From: Acytostelium subglobosum LB1
Taxonomy: Eukaryota > Evosea > Eumycetozoa > Acytosteliales > Acytosteliaceae
DNA: 64,000 nucleotides
Direction: 5' to 3'
Assembly: GCF_000787575.1 (NCBI RefSeq)
Contig: NW_012236520.1
Coordinates: forward strand, 62,001-126,000
Made by a program: the position numbers and the translations under genes. The notes under the pieces are model-generated. The model was not told where the DNA came from and searched no databases. It saw only the letters and a list, made by a program, of their open reading frames with translations. The first letter of the stretch is position 1. Each line of letters begins with the position of its first letter. Below, piece by piece: positions 1 to 9,357 of the stretch.

Positions 1-987
1 AAGTTCCAGGAGGTAGCGGCACCATTCGAGTTGTGGCATCCAGAGGTCAAACTCTACTCAGTTACCGACAGCACTGCCAACGGAGAGCTCATGGGCTACT
101 TCTTCCTGGACCTCTATCCACGCGATGGAAAGTATACTCACTTTGCCGTCTGGCCCTCGCAGCCCGGCTTCAACCGTCCCGGTGCACGTCAGCTACCCGT
201 GCCCATCATGGTGTGCAACTTCACAAAGTCCACCGAGACAGCGCCCTCGTTGCTGACGCACGACGAGGTCGTCACCTTCTTCCACGAGTTTGGACACGTG
301 ATGCACAACATCAACACGACCGTCAAGTACTCCAACTTCTCGGGTACAAGCGTGGAGCGCGACTTTGTCGAGTGTCCCTCGCAACTCTTTGAGAACTGGT
401 GTTGGGATGCTGCCGTCCTCGACAGACTGTCTGGCCACTACAAGGATCACTCCAAGAAGTTGCCAGCCGACCTCATCAAGAAGATGCTGGATTCCAAGAA
501 CCTGAACATCTCACTCTTCTACCTCCGTCAGTTGCTCTTCAGTAGTTTCGATCAGAGAGTAAGTTCGGTTGATTTGTCAGATTGATTGATTGATCACGAC
601 ACTAACATCCATCTATCCATCAACTCTCAGATTCACTCCAATGATGTTGATAGCTTTGAAAAGACAGAGGCCATATGGGCAGAGATGGCAAGGGATATTG
701 CTATGATCCAGAACCAACCTGGCACCAATCCAAGTGCTACCTTTGGTCATTTGTTTGGATACGATGCAGCCTACTACTCGTACATGTGGAGCGAGGTGTT
801 CTCGTTTGATATCTTCTCCAAGTTCGAGGAGCAGGGTGTCATGAACAAGGAGCTGGGCAAGAAACTCAGAGATCAAGTGTTGGCTGTCGGTGGATCACAG
901 GACAGCAATGTCACACTCAAGAACTTCCTTGGTCGCACACCAGATGAGAAGCCATTCTTAAAGTCAATTGGACTTGGATCGTCCTAA
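1..987 (+). CDS. M3 family oligopeptidase (thimet oligopeptidase/neurolysin type), 3' part
   Basis: Partial gene, already open at base 1. Two exons, 1-558 and 631-987, joined across an intron (gtaagt...ctctcag) that keeps frame between codons for Arg and Ile. The protein shows the zinc site HEFGH in the context DEVVTFFHEFGHVMHN, and the family signature near the C-terminus, FGYDAAYYSYMWSEVFS. M3 peptidases are zinc metallopeptidases that cut short peptides in cytosol or mitochondria. The N-terminal half and any targeting signal lie outside the window, so the cell compartment is not decidable. An AATAAA-type signal follows at about 997. It converges with the HD-hydrolase gene on the other strand. 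Confidence 0.93.
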
Positions 988-1086
988 AGAGATTGTAATA
1001 AATACAGTCCAATGGATGGATTATAATGTTTATTGAAGTGATTCATTGATTAGTTGATTGATTGATCGAGGTTCGATTGATCATGA

Positions 1087-1743
1087 TTACTTCAACAACT
1101 TGTAGTATCCCTCGAGGAATGCAGTCTCCTCCTCTGGCTTGCAAGGGATGACAGGGTAGGATTGTCCTTTGTAGATGATGTTGGATACGAATAGCTTGTC
1201 GAGTGCTTCCTCCAATCCCTTGTTGACACCACGCAAACCTTGGCAGACAGCCTTGCCCCAGACAAAGTAGCCCTGGATGATCTCCAGAGACCAGGCTGCT
1301 GGAGCGTTGTTTATAATGTCGCTGAGATTGTAGAGCTTGTCGGCCATCTTGACGATCTTGGCCTGCTGGTGGATGTGTGGGGCGTGCTCGATCTGATGCC
1401 TCTTGCGATCGACCTTTGAGAGCTTCTTGTCATCGGTGACGTCCATTACCAGCTGGGCTACATGTGCTCCAAATGTATCGATGAGCTCCTGCTCAGTGGT
1501 GGCAGTGTCCTCCACAGTGTCATGCAGCAAAGCGGCTTGAATAGTGGCGTGATCATAGACCTTTCCAATGTTGATCACGTTGCATGCTACACCAATTGGA
1601 TGATTGATATAAGGTGAGTTATATTGGTCCTTTCTTCTCTGATCTCTATGTTTGATTGCTGCAAACTGAACTGTATGCATCAGTTCTGCAATTATCTGTG
1701 TTGTTGTTGTTGTTGTTGTTGTTGTTGAGTCTGTTGTTGACAT
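1087..1743 (-). CDS. MESH1-type HD-domain (p)ppGpp/NADPH phosphohydrolase (HDDC3-like)
   Basis: Single exon, 218 aa. After a short Ser/Thr-rich N-terminus (residues 1-20, encoded partly by a GTT repeat on the plus strand) the whole protein is an HD domain: AIKHRDQRRKD, PYINHPIGVA, ALLHDTVEDT (the HD pair) and KMADKLYNLSDI. These match animal MESH1/HDDC3, a manganese-dependent hydrolase of the SpoT hydrolase family; known MESH1 acts on ppGpp in vitro and NADPH in animals. Length fits the family (about 180 aa) plus the low-complexity N-terminus. No synthetase domain is present, so a hydrolase-only role is inferred. Confidence 0.9.
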   Translation of the reverse strand: MSTTDSTTTTTTTTTQIIAELMHTVQFAAIKHRDQRRKDQYNSPYINHPIGVACNVINIGKVYDHATIQAALLHDTVEDTATTEQELIDTFGAHVAQLVMDVTDDKKLSKVDRKRHQIEHAPHIHQQAKIVKMADKLYNLSDIINNAPAAWSLEIIQGYFVWGKAVCQGLRGVNKGLEEALDKLFVSNIIYKGQSYPVIPCKPEEETAFLEGYYKLLK

Positions 1744-2031
1744 ATCTTATTTATATTGTTTAGTTATAACTATGATTATTAATTAATTTGATTGGTGATG
1801 GGTCACCTTTGTCCTTTTGTGTTCAAAGTTTTGTTTGGAAGTTACAGCTTTCTTCCAATTTTCATCACAATGTCATTGACTTGAGATAGATTGGAGATTG
1901 GCGTGGCTGTACCAACGTAGTCCATGGAATGTTGGTAACAGCAAAGGATTACCTTGACAACATTCGAATGACAAGTCCAACCTCAAATGCAAGACATAAG
2001 AATCAATCAAACTGTAATTTACAATTGTTAA

Positions 2032-2205
2032 TTATTGATTGATTGATTTACACAAGGTTGTGGATAAGTTCTGAAGGAGGTCAACGACAAACTCCAACTG
2101 CTTGTCCATTGATATGACATGGAATGGTGGAACGTGGACAAACAATGAGTGAACACGACCTTGACTCTGTTTCGATAGTGTCAGTGAATGGTAGCTAGTG
2201 TGATG

Positions 2206-2258
<53 letters not shown>

Positions 2259-3038
2259 TGTTAGAGATGATTGGGTCAACATTATGAACAGAATATATAC
2301 ATACTAGATATAATTACAGATGAATCTACCTGGATCGTCTGATGGCTGTACCAAATGCTTTGGTGACAAGTTGCTGACAACATTGGTTATGGGTATCGAT
2401 GTTACATTATGACTGTTTGTATCATTGGCATCGATTGATTCATTGGCTGGTTGCCATCCACGTTCATCAGGAACTCTAAAGTTGGCCTCTACGAATGATT
2501 GAATGAATGAATAAATGAGTGATTGAATGATTGAATGAGTGATTGAGTGAGTGAGACTTACCATTCCATCCACAACGTTCAAGACGGAATGCTTGAGCAT
2601 TGCTGTCTACGCCAAAGTGTATCTATCATTGATTGTTCGGGGGGAAGGTATATATAACCATCGTATCATGGAGGTCAGCAACAACACAACAGTTACAAAG
2701 CTTGATCATATTATAAAGATCATTATGACACATACCAAAGTGATGTGGTCGTTTGGGTACTGCTGTGCCAGTTGATCGATCTTCTGCTTTGCAGACACAG
2801 CAGACACTTCAAGTATGTCGACTCCAACTATATCAACTACTACGCTGCACTGTTGTTGTTGTTGTTGTTGTTGTTGGGCAGACCTAACAGTATCAACATC
2901 GATTGTAATTGGCAATGATGATGATGATGTTGTTGTTGTTGTTTGTTTATAATGTTGAACGATATTGTTCATTAAATGTGTAGTTGGATTATCCTCTACG
3001 CCATTGAACTTGCCAAAGCCAGTTAGATAGAACTTCAT
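2032..3038 (-). CDS. Pyroglutamyl-peptidase I (peptidase family C15)
   Basis: Four exons on the minus strand rebuild one 236-aa protein: 3038-2736, 2622-2562, 2488-2305 and 2194-2032. The start MKFYLTGFGKFNGVEDNPTT is the family N-terminus. The catalytic triad is visible: Glu in RLERCGWN (exon 2), Cys in GRFICNYIYY (exon 3/4 junction) and His in LFVHVPPFH (exon 4). The enzyme removes N-terminal pyroglutamate from peptides in the cytosol. A polyglutamine run of nine residues is inserted near residue 55-65, as is common in dictyostelid proteins. The exon 3-4 intron contains a long TTGA tetranucleotide array. Splice sites were chosen by frame and family match. Confidence 0.88.
2209..2254. repeat. 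(TTGA)n tetranucleotide array
   Basis: About eleven uninterrupted TTGA units inside the last intron of the pyroglutamyl-peptidase gene. It is the longest copy of a tetranucleotide that is scattered through introns and spacers all over the window. Confidence 0.95.
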
Positions 3039-3662
3039 TCTCTACCTCTCTCTCTATCTCTATCTCTCTGAACAACTAGTTGCGAACTGAACAGTTCAAG
3101 TCAAGTTGGCAATATGATATTTTCAAGTAAGTGTCATAACAATCTTATTGGAATACATCCAATAATGAGGGATCACTCATCACCCTTACACCATTGATTG
3201 ATGAACAGAGTAACTATGTTGCTTCCCTTTAACTACTGATGAATTTGTTTGACGTAATCAGCAGAAAGACATATCAATCGATTAAATTCAGAGGGTATGG
3301 TGGTCATTCGTTTAGGGATTTACTTCATTCAGACTTGTCTGTGTGAGTCATTATTTATCTGTGTGAGTGTCAAACAATTCTTCTTCGATTCATTGAACTG
3401 ACACCCACCTGAGGTATTCGGAATTTCAGGGGGTAATTTCTCTGTGGGGATATTTGTGCGTGAATGATGAAGGTTACAGGTCTGAGATAGTTGTAGACGT
3501 GATTCATTTAATTAATTTCCCAAATTATTAAACAAACAGATAATATTGTTGTTCTATAGATCATATACTATCTAATCATATATAATATATCTTATACAAA
3601 TATAATTATACGATCATTTTGATATCATCTACATGTACTATTATTACGAGCATTTTTAAGAC
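3039..3662. other. Divergent spacer, with left inverted repeat
   Basis: No gene seen. It lies between the minus-strand pyroglutamyl peptidase and the plus-strand transposase-like gene. Positions 3401-3440 hold the left arm of an inverted repeat whose partner is beyond the transposase gene. Bases 3540-3660 are very AT-rich, as expected for a dictyostelid promoter. A short direct repeat (tctgtgtgagt) occurs twice near 3340-3370. Confidence 0.7.
3401..3440 (+). repeat. Left arm of 40-bp inverted repeat around transposase-like gene
   Basis: Begins ACACCCACCTGAGGTA and ends GGGGGTAATTTC. It matches the reverse complement of 4805-4844 at 35 of 40 positions with no gaps, by direct reading. It has the position and orientation of a terminal inverted repeat. 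Confidence 0.75.
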
Positions 3663-3954
3663 ATGTCAGGCGTACCTCTTAGAAATACTCCAACCAGGAT
3701 ACAGAAAAAGGACTATAAAGAGAGAATGGAGGAAGTCTTTAAGGAATTGCACGAGGATAATACAATACAACATAAACAGTTGGCACTAAAGTATGATGTC
3801 AGGCCAAGCGATATATCCAAGGCATTGGCCAACAATGGCATCCCATCTACCAAGCGACTATTGGAGGCGGAGCAAGAGGATATGCTTGTCAAGGAGATAG
3901 AGATGTCGTTTGCACATTACAAGCCAATGACAAAGAGACAGGTGAAAAATCAAA

Positions 3955-4006
<52 letters not shown>

Positions 4007-4735
4007 GGATGACTGGTGGAAGNNNNNNNNNNNNNNNNNNNNNNNNNNNNNNNNNNNNNNNNNNNNNNNNNNNNNNNNNNNNNNNNNNNNNNNNNNNNNN
4101 NNNNNNNNNNNNNNNNNNNNNNAAGAGATACATGCCAATCCAAAGTTCAAAGTCAAGCCCGAGCACTATCTCTCACTGACCCATTATGCTTGGGACAAGA
4201 GTGCCTGTCAATCCAATGTCATGCAAGCATGGGTAAAGTCTGGTCTGATCGAATGGTCCCTACCCAACCAAGAGACAAGCGATTTGTGCCAAAGAAGCGT
4301 AAGAGGTCCTCCAAGGCCCTCGTTGCCCAGCAATCCAAGGACCTGGCCATCATTGATCCAGAGAAATTGACCAAGAAGCAAAGGACAGTAGTGCTGCGCG
4401 ACAAGAAGTCCACTGGCAACCTGATCACATCCAAGGAAACAAGGTATGTTTACACATTCATTCATTCTTAATTCAAATAACTCTAACATATCGCCAGTGG
4501 ACTTGTAAATGTGCAATACGATGTAACAATCAAGGCCACAGGCGCTGGTTCACAGCCGGCCATCACAATGATCCAGAACAACCTCCAGGTCAACAACAAT
4601 ACCATGAATATCCAAAACAGCCATGGAACCAACACAATCACTCACACTGAGTCTACAACCCAGTCATCATCAAGCCAAATGGTGACAGATAGACCCAACA
4701 TCATGCGCAACATCAAGAACTTCTTTGGTTTGTAA
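3663..4735 (+). CDS. Pogo/CENP-B-like transposase or derived DNA-binding protein, interrupted by assembly gap
   Basis: Residues 1-95 hold a helix-turn-helix region (LALKYDVRPSDISKALANNG) followed by LLEAEQEDMLVKEIEMSF...PMTKRQV, which has the layout of the paired HTH of pogo/CENP-B proteins. After the gap comes HYAWDKSACQSNVMQAWVKS, resembling the pogo C-terminal end of the DDE domain, then a basic segment VPKKRKRSSKAL. The last intron is 4444-4497 (gtatgt...gccag) and the final exon ends at 4735. Exon 1 may end at 3941. Between about 4250 and 4275 the best reading frame changes by one without a usable intron, so this copy may be damaged or the base call wrong. The acidic catalytic core is not visible; it would fall in the gap. 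Confidence 0.5.
3956..4122. other. 49-base poly(A) run and 100-N assembly gap
   Basis: An uninterrupted A run (3956-4004) sits 18 bases before 100 Ns (4023-4122). The round number means a scaffold gap of unknown length. The lysine and X runs in frame here are artefacts, not protein. Confidence 0.95.
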
Positions 4736-4804
4736 TAAACAACAACAATTATTACCCGTTTATGTCTATCTATCAGTCATTGTCCTATGAATTTGACCCA
4801 TAAA

Positions 4805-4844
4805 GAAATTACCCCCCGAAATTCTTGTTACCTCAGGTGGGTGT
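4805..4844 (-). repeat. Right arm of 40-bp inverted repeat
   Basis: Reverse complement begins ACACCCACCTGAGGTA and ends GGGGGGTAATTTC; partner of 3401-3440 with 5 mismatches in 40, four of them in one block. Confidence 0.75.
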
Positions 4845-5023
4845 GATCGAGGTCACACAAGAAAAAAACAAGTAAATCACCTGACCTTGCAAGAGATGGG
4901 CTGTTTCAAAAAATGAACAGATATTATCAACATTAAGATAGACTAATTCTATTTATATTAAATAACTTATACAGAGATAATAAATATTTACTTATACATA
5001 TATATACATACATATAATAAAAG

Positions 5024-7229
5024 ATGGAACAAGCAAGCAAATATGCCTATATAGGTGATGATGAATACGAGGAGATGGATATTGGTATGAATGAATGAAT
5101 AAATCCTTGATTGGAATCCAATTATTGTTATATTGACCTTACCTCTTATATATAATTATAGATAATGATATTCATCAGCTGAATGAAGCTCCTGCAGCAG
5201 CACCAGCACCACCTGCCCCTCCTACCAGGTCTGGTCTACTCTCTTCAATCTTTGGAAGAGGTAGTTCCTCTTCAAAAGGTAGCTCAGTCTCCTCAGCTCC
5301 ACCTGCTCCTCCAATGCCTCCAACATCAACATCAAACGTATCCAAAAAGATTGTATCTGTATGTATGACTTAGTCAATGTATCCCTTTGTCTGAAGAATG
5401 TTAACATTCTTACAAACCAATCCAATCTATTGCTCACCAACAGAGGAAACTAGTAAAGAAGGCCAACACCAATGTACTGAACATAAAGTATGTGCATATC
5501 TAGTCCACATGTACAAAGTAAATACTTAACTAACAAACACTAAATCAATCAATCATATAGTCTGGGAACACTGTCAAGTGATCCAACTGTTGCCACTGGT
5601 GATCCACTTTATTGTAAAGGATGCAAGGTTATCTACAGTAACATCAACAACTTCAAACAAGTAAAGACAAGTGATGGTAAGACTGTTCCAAACGTGCCAA
5701 CTGCAGGTGGTGTATCTGGTGGCAAGTGGACATGCGAGTTCTGTGGAGAGATCACAACGTTCACCATGTCAGAGGAGGAGATACCAAAGTCAAACATGGT
5801 CGACTATATCATTGAGCCAGCACCAGTCAGCTCCAAGCCAACAAGTGGCGACGATTCAATGGTCATATTCTGTGTGGACATCAGTGGCAGTATGCAGTGC
5901 ACTTCAGAGGTCCCCAAGGAGCTCAAGCTACGTGCTGGCAAGGGCGAGAAGAACACAAGCAGATACGTATCACGTCTTCAATGTGTGCAATACGGTATTG
6001 AGGAGCAGTTGCAGGCACTGGAGGAGGCTTCGCCAGGCAGACGTGTAGCCATCGTAGCATTCAATGGATCAGTTAACATTGTCGGCGATGGATCACAAAG
6101 CCCCATCGTTGTCACTGGAGACAAGTTGGACAACATGGATCAGCTGCTCGAGGCTGGCTCAAGCTACAAGATGAACTCGCCCATCTCAAAGACCAGACAG
6201 GCGCTGGTCAAGAAGGTGTTTGAGTTGGACGCCGAGGGCAGCACAGCACTGGGACCAGCCATCACCGTGTGTGTCGGAATGGCGTCCAAGGTGCCAGGCT
6301 CCAAGATCGTACTGGCAACAGATGGTCTAAGCAACATTGGTATTGGCTCGGTGGAGAACAGCACGGACAACACATTCTATGAGTCGATTGGTGCTATTGC
6401 CCAGAAAAATGGCACAACCATCTCTGTGCTGACCATCAAGGGCACAGACACCAAGCTCGAGCAGATCGGTCTTTTGTCCGAGCTGACCAGCGGCACCGTC
6501 GACATTGTCGATCCACTGAAGATGCAGGAGGAGTTCAAGTCGGTGCTCTCACTGCCCGTCCTGGCTACAAATGTCGCCATCCAAGTCAAGCTGCACAGAG
6601 GACTGTACATCTCAGACCCATCCAATCCATCAACTAATGAGAGCCATATCCACAAGGAGATTGGCAACGTCAACGAGGACACAGTTGTCTCATTCGAATA
6701 TGGCATGATGCCAAACAAGAAGCTGGACCCTGCACTCAAGTCAATTCCATTCCAGCTGCAGATCAGCTATACGACAATGAGCGGAATGAAGTGTGTTCGT
6801 GTGATGACGATGACTCAGGAGACAACATCCAATCAGGAGCTGGCCGACGAGCACGCCAACATTGATGCACTGGGCGTCAACATGGTTCAGACGACATCAA
6901 AGATCGCATCAAAGGGCGATTACAATCAGTCGAGAGCAAAGAACATGCAGACAGCCAACCTGTTGAACCGTGTGGCCACCAAGAAGAAGCAAACACACAG
7001 TGCACCAAGCACAGTGGACCAAGACGCTGGTGTTTGGTTGAACCAGGCCCAGATGCTCGAAACACATCTGACCACCGCCATCCAGAAGGAGTCGGGAGGT
7101 GGCAGTGATGATGAAGAGGAAGAGCACCGTCCAGAGCGTTATGAGAGACGCAAGTTGAACAGAAGTGATGAGACTGCCAATGTATTGTTCAACATGAAGT
7201 CCATGAATGTCCGCAAGGCAAAGAAGTGA
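5024..7229 (+). CDS. Sec23/24-like zinc ribbon plus vWA domain protein
   Basis: Four exons: 5024-5084, 5162-5358, 5444-5487 and 5561-7229, giving 656 aa. The N-terminal 100 residues are acidic then Ala/Pro/Ser-rich. A zinc ribbon follows with pairs CKGC and CEFC (about residues 110-165). A von Willebrand A domain starts with MVIFCVDISGSM, a complete MIDAS DxSxS motif, and runs to about residue 390 (LATDGLSNIGIG). The C-terminal third is helical and ends with basic RPERYERRKLNR. The architecture resembles the vWA proteins that in some protists also carry a circularly permuted Ras domain, but no GxxxxGKS motif is seen here. Function is unknown; a metal-dependent protein-binding role is inferred. 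Confidence 0.85.
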
Positions 7230-7339
7230 TCGATCTCTTATGCCAGTCGACGTTTAGCAGCTTTAGCTTGTTAAAGTTATTTGTACAAATAAATGATCGA
7301 TCTATCTCGTTGTATTAAGTTTATCTTATCGTAGGTAGT

Positions 7340-7648
7340 TTAGTAGTCACTTGCTCGAACAACCTCCACTTGACTCATTGGTATTGGTCTTGCTTGTGTC
7401 CTTCCATTGATCTCGAAACCTTCGTGTTGTTTAGTGGCCTGTGCTTGCTTGGCAGTGTAGAGGTCATCGATGTTTGATTCCATATCATGTAGATTAGGAG
7501 CAGACTTTCTCAAGTTATTCAATCTCTCCATAATCTCCCTACTAAACTCATCATCTTCCTCTGACGATTCCTTATTATCTAAAGAGTTACTATCTGCTAT
7601 TTTCCAATCCTTTCTAGTTGCTCTTGTATTTGTATTATAATGTCTCAT
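7340..7648 (-). CDS. Small conserved-looking protein of unknown function
   Basis: Single-exon frame of 102 aa with normal codon use and no low-complexity runs except an acidic patch (ESSEEDDE, residues 28-35). A predicted helix FSREIMERLNNLRKSAPNLH follows. No family recognised, no signal peptide and no membrane segment. It converges with the vWA gene (stop codons about 110 bases apart) and diverges from the aldolase/adducin gene, so it has its own promoter space. It is accepted as a gene because the frame is open, balanced in composition and well spaced. Confidence 0.6.
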   Translation of the reverse strand: MRHYNTNTRATRKDWKIADSNSLDNKESSEEDDEFSREIMERLNNLRKSAPNLHDMESNIDDLYTAKQAQATKQHEGFEINGRTQARPIPMSQVEVVRASDY

Positions 7649-7999
7649 TGATACTATACATTGTATTGTATTGTACTGTAAGTGATTGGTTGGTGACTGA
7701 ATAGTATTGTTGTATGTACATACATTTACATGACGTCATATATAAGTAAGATGACGAATATGATCCTGTCTTAATAAGGCTTCTATAGCCATTCATGGTA
7801 ATTGTTATTGTTTTAAGCATTATTTGTTGTTGTAACTGTGTTGTGTGTTCGTCGTGTGAATGAATGAATGAATGAGTTGTTGTGATGAAAAGGGAGCTAA
7901 ACACAACACAACAATCATCATTCATTCATTCACCACAACCTTTAAGTAGTAATAACAGTCTCTTATATACTTATACTATTAAACTCTAAACTTATAAGG
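7649..7999. other. Divergent spacer (bidirectional promoter region)
   Basis: No gene seen. It separates the small unknown on the minus strand from the aldolase/adducin gene on the plus strand. It holds repeated gaatgaatgaatga and attcattcattc tracts and a perfect TGACGTCA palindrome at 7731-7738. Confidence 0.6.
7731..7738. promoter_or_regulatory. TGACGTCA palindrome, possible bZIP site
   Basis: Exact 8-bp CRE-type palindrome about 85 bases upstream of the minus-strand gene start and 262 bases upstream of the plus-strand start. Dictyostelids have bZIP factors, but a single 8-mer can arise by chance. Confidence 0.25.
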
Positions 8000-8862
8000 A
8001 TGGATACCAAACCAGTACCAAAGGAACAATGGAGTGATATGGAGAGAAAGACAAGAATAGAGTTGGCTGCTGCTTATAGAATGGTGGCTCACTATGGTTG
8101 GTCGGAACTTGTTTATAATCACTTAACCGCAAGAATACCTGGCACTGATTTCATTCTCTTGAATCCCTTTGGTCTTGGTTTCGAAGAGATAACAGCATCA
8201 AGTCTTGTCAAGGTAATATCAATCATTTCCATTCATTCCTTCATTCATTCGTTCACTCACAATCATCTCTAACTTCATCATCATTACGAAAGATTGATCT
8301 TCACTCTGGCAATATTGTTGATCCAGGTACAACTGAATATGGTATTAATGTAACTGGATATGTTATTCATGGTGCAATTCATAAGCATAGACATGATATC
8401 TATGCAACGATGCATATTCATCAGAGTGATACTGTTGCCGTGGCGTCAATGAAGGAGGGCCTGATCGAAGATCTGTGTCAGAACACTATGATCTGTGGTG
8501 AGATATCCTATCATGACTACGAGGGCATCTCTGTGAACGAAGAGGAAGAGGCAAGAATCCAGAAGGATCTTGGCAACACTTCAATGAACCTATTCCTAAG
8601 AAACCATGGAATTCTGACGTGTGGCACAACTGTTCAAGAGGCAATGTTCCGTCTGTTCCTTCTGGTAAAGGCTTGTGAGATCCAGGTTAGGACTCTGTCA
8701 GCAGTGGGTGGTGACATTAGTAAGTTGCAGAAGCCCGCCGCCGACACTCGTTATCAAGCCCGCAACGTCTCCTCTGGCTTCACCAAGGTTGGATTCGGAG
8801 TCAAAGAGTTTGATTACATGATTAGAGTAATCGATCGCATTGATCCATCCTACAAGGACTGA
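8000..8862 (+). CDS. Class II aldolase/adducin-domain protein
   Basis: Two exons, 8000-8212 and 8293-8862, joined in phase 0, giving 260 aa. The domain fills the protein: WSDMERKTRIELAAAYRMVAHYGW at the N-terminus, then FILLNPFGLGFEEITASSLVK, the metal-binding pair in ATMHIHQSD and the third histidine in LRNHGILTCG. Family members are zinc-dependent sugar-phosphate aldolases or epimerases, or the catalytically inactive head of adducin. All three metal histidines are present, so enzyme activity is possible; substrate is not predictable. The length fits the stand-alone eukaryotic and bacterial forms. Confidence 0.88.
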
Positions 8863-9357
8863 GAACTGTTTGTTTCAAACCAAGTTCTTGGAACCTCCAA
8901 TGTACATGTGTATCTCAAATCTCCTATCAGATCACCTACTTCACGACCACCAACAAGACCATCAATCAATCAATCAATTGGAACCAAAATAACCCAAATC
9001 AATGTTGTTGATGGCACCCTCAAAGTATACATGTAATCAATTTAAATTATTGGCCGCAGTGATCATCATTAAATGTGGTTGGTGATCTTGGCATTGACAA
9101 CAACCAAAAGATCTTGTTCTTTGCGCACCACAGAATAATAATTCAAAGGATATTTCCTGATTAATTTTAATTATTTTGGAATGTGGGTGGGATTGGTCCA
9201 ACTCGAGGTGATTCGTCCAAGGACCCTTCTCCGATCACTTTTGATTCGTGACGCCAAGTATCACTTTTATCAATCAATCATACACACTTAAACACACAAT
9301 CAAGAGTAACTCATAACAAGTAGTATAGAACAGGAAGGACTGATTGAGCACATATCA
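8863..9357. other. Tandem spacer, no gene seen
   Basis: Holds the 3' end of the aldolase/adducin gene and the promoter of the cation exchanger. Includes a short TCAA repeat near 8963 and otherwise unremarkable AT-rich sequence. Confidence 0.6.

Larger units (their letters stand above)
3401..4844 (+). mobile_element. Candidate pogo/Tigger-like DNA transposon
   Basis: Defined by two 40-bp inverted repeats (3401-3440 and 4805-4844) that enclose a single gene with a CENP-B/pogo-type DNA-binding region. Length as assembled is 1444 bases, but it contains a 100-N gap of unknown true size, so the catalytic domain may be missing from the assembly. No TA or other target duplication is evident next to the repeats, so the exact ends are uncertain. 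The alternative is a domesticated host gene with conserved flanking motifs. Confidence 0.5.

Noticed and set aside
3950-4130. Poly-lysine and poly-X protein segments
   Set aside because: They are translations of a 49-A run and a 100-N gap, not coding sequence.
5024-7229. Sec23/Sec24 COPII coat subunit
   Set aside because: It has a zinc ribbon and a vWA fold but lacks the beta-sandwich, helical and gelsolin domains, and it is much too short.
7635-7925. 96-codon minus-strand frame overlapping the small unknown's leader
   Set aside because: Composed of simple repeats in a divergent promoter region, in a different frame from the accepted gene.
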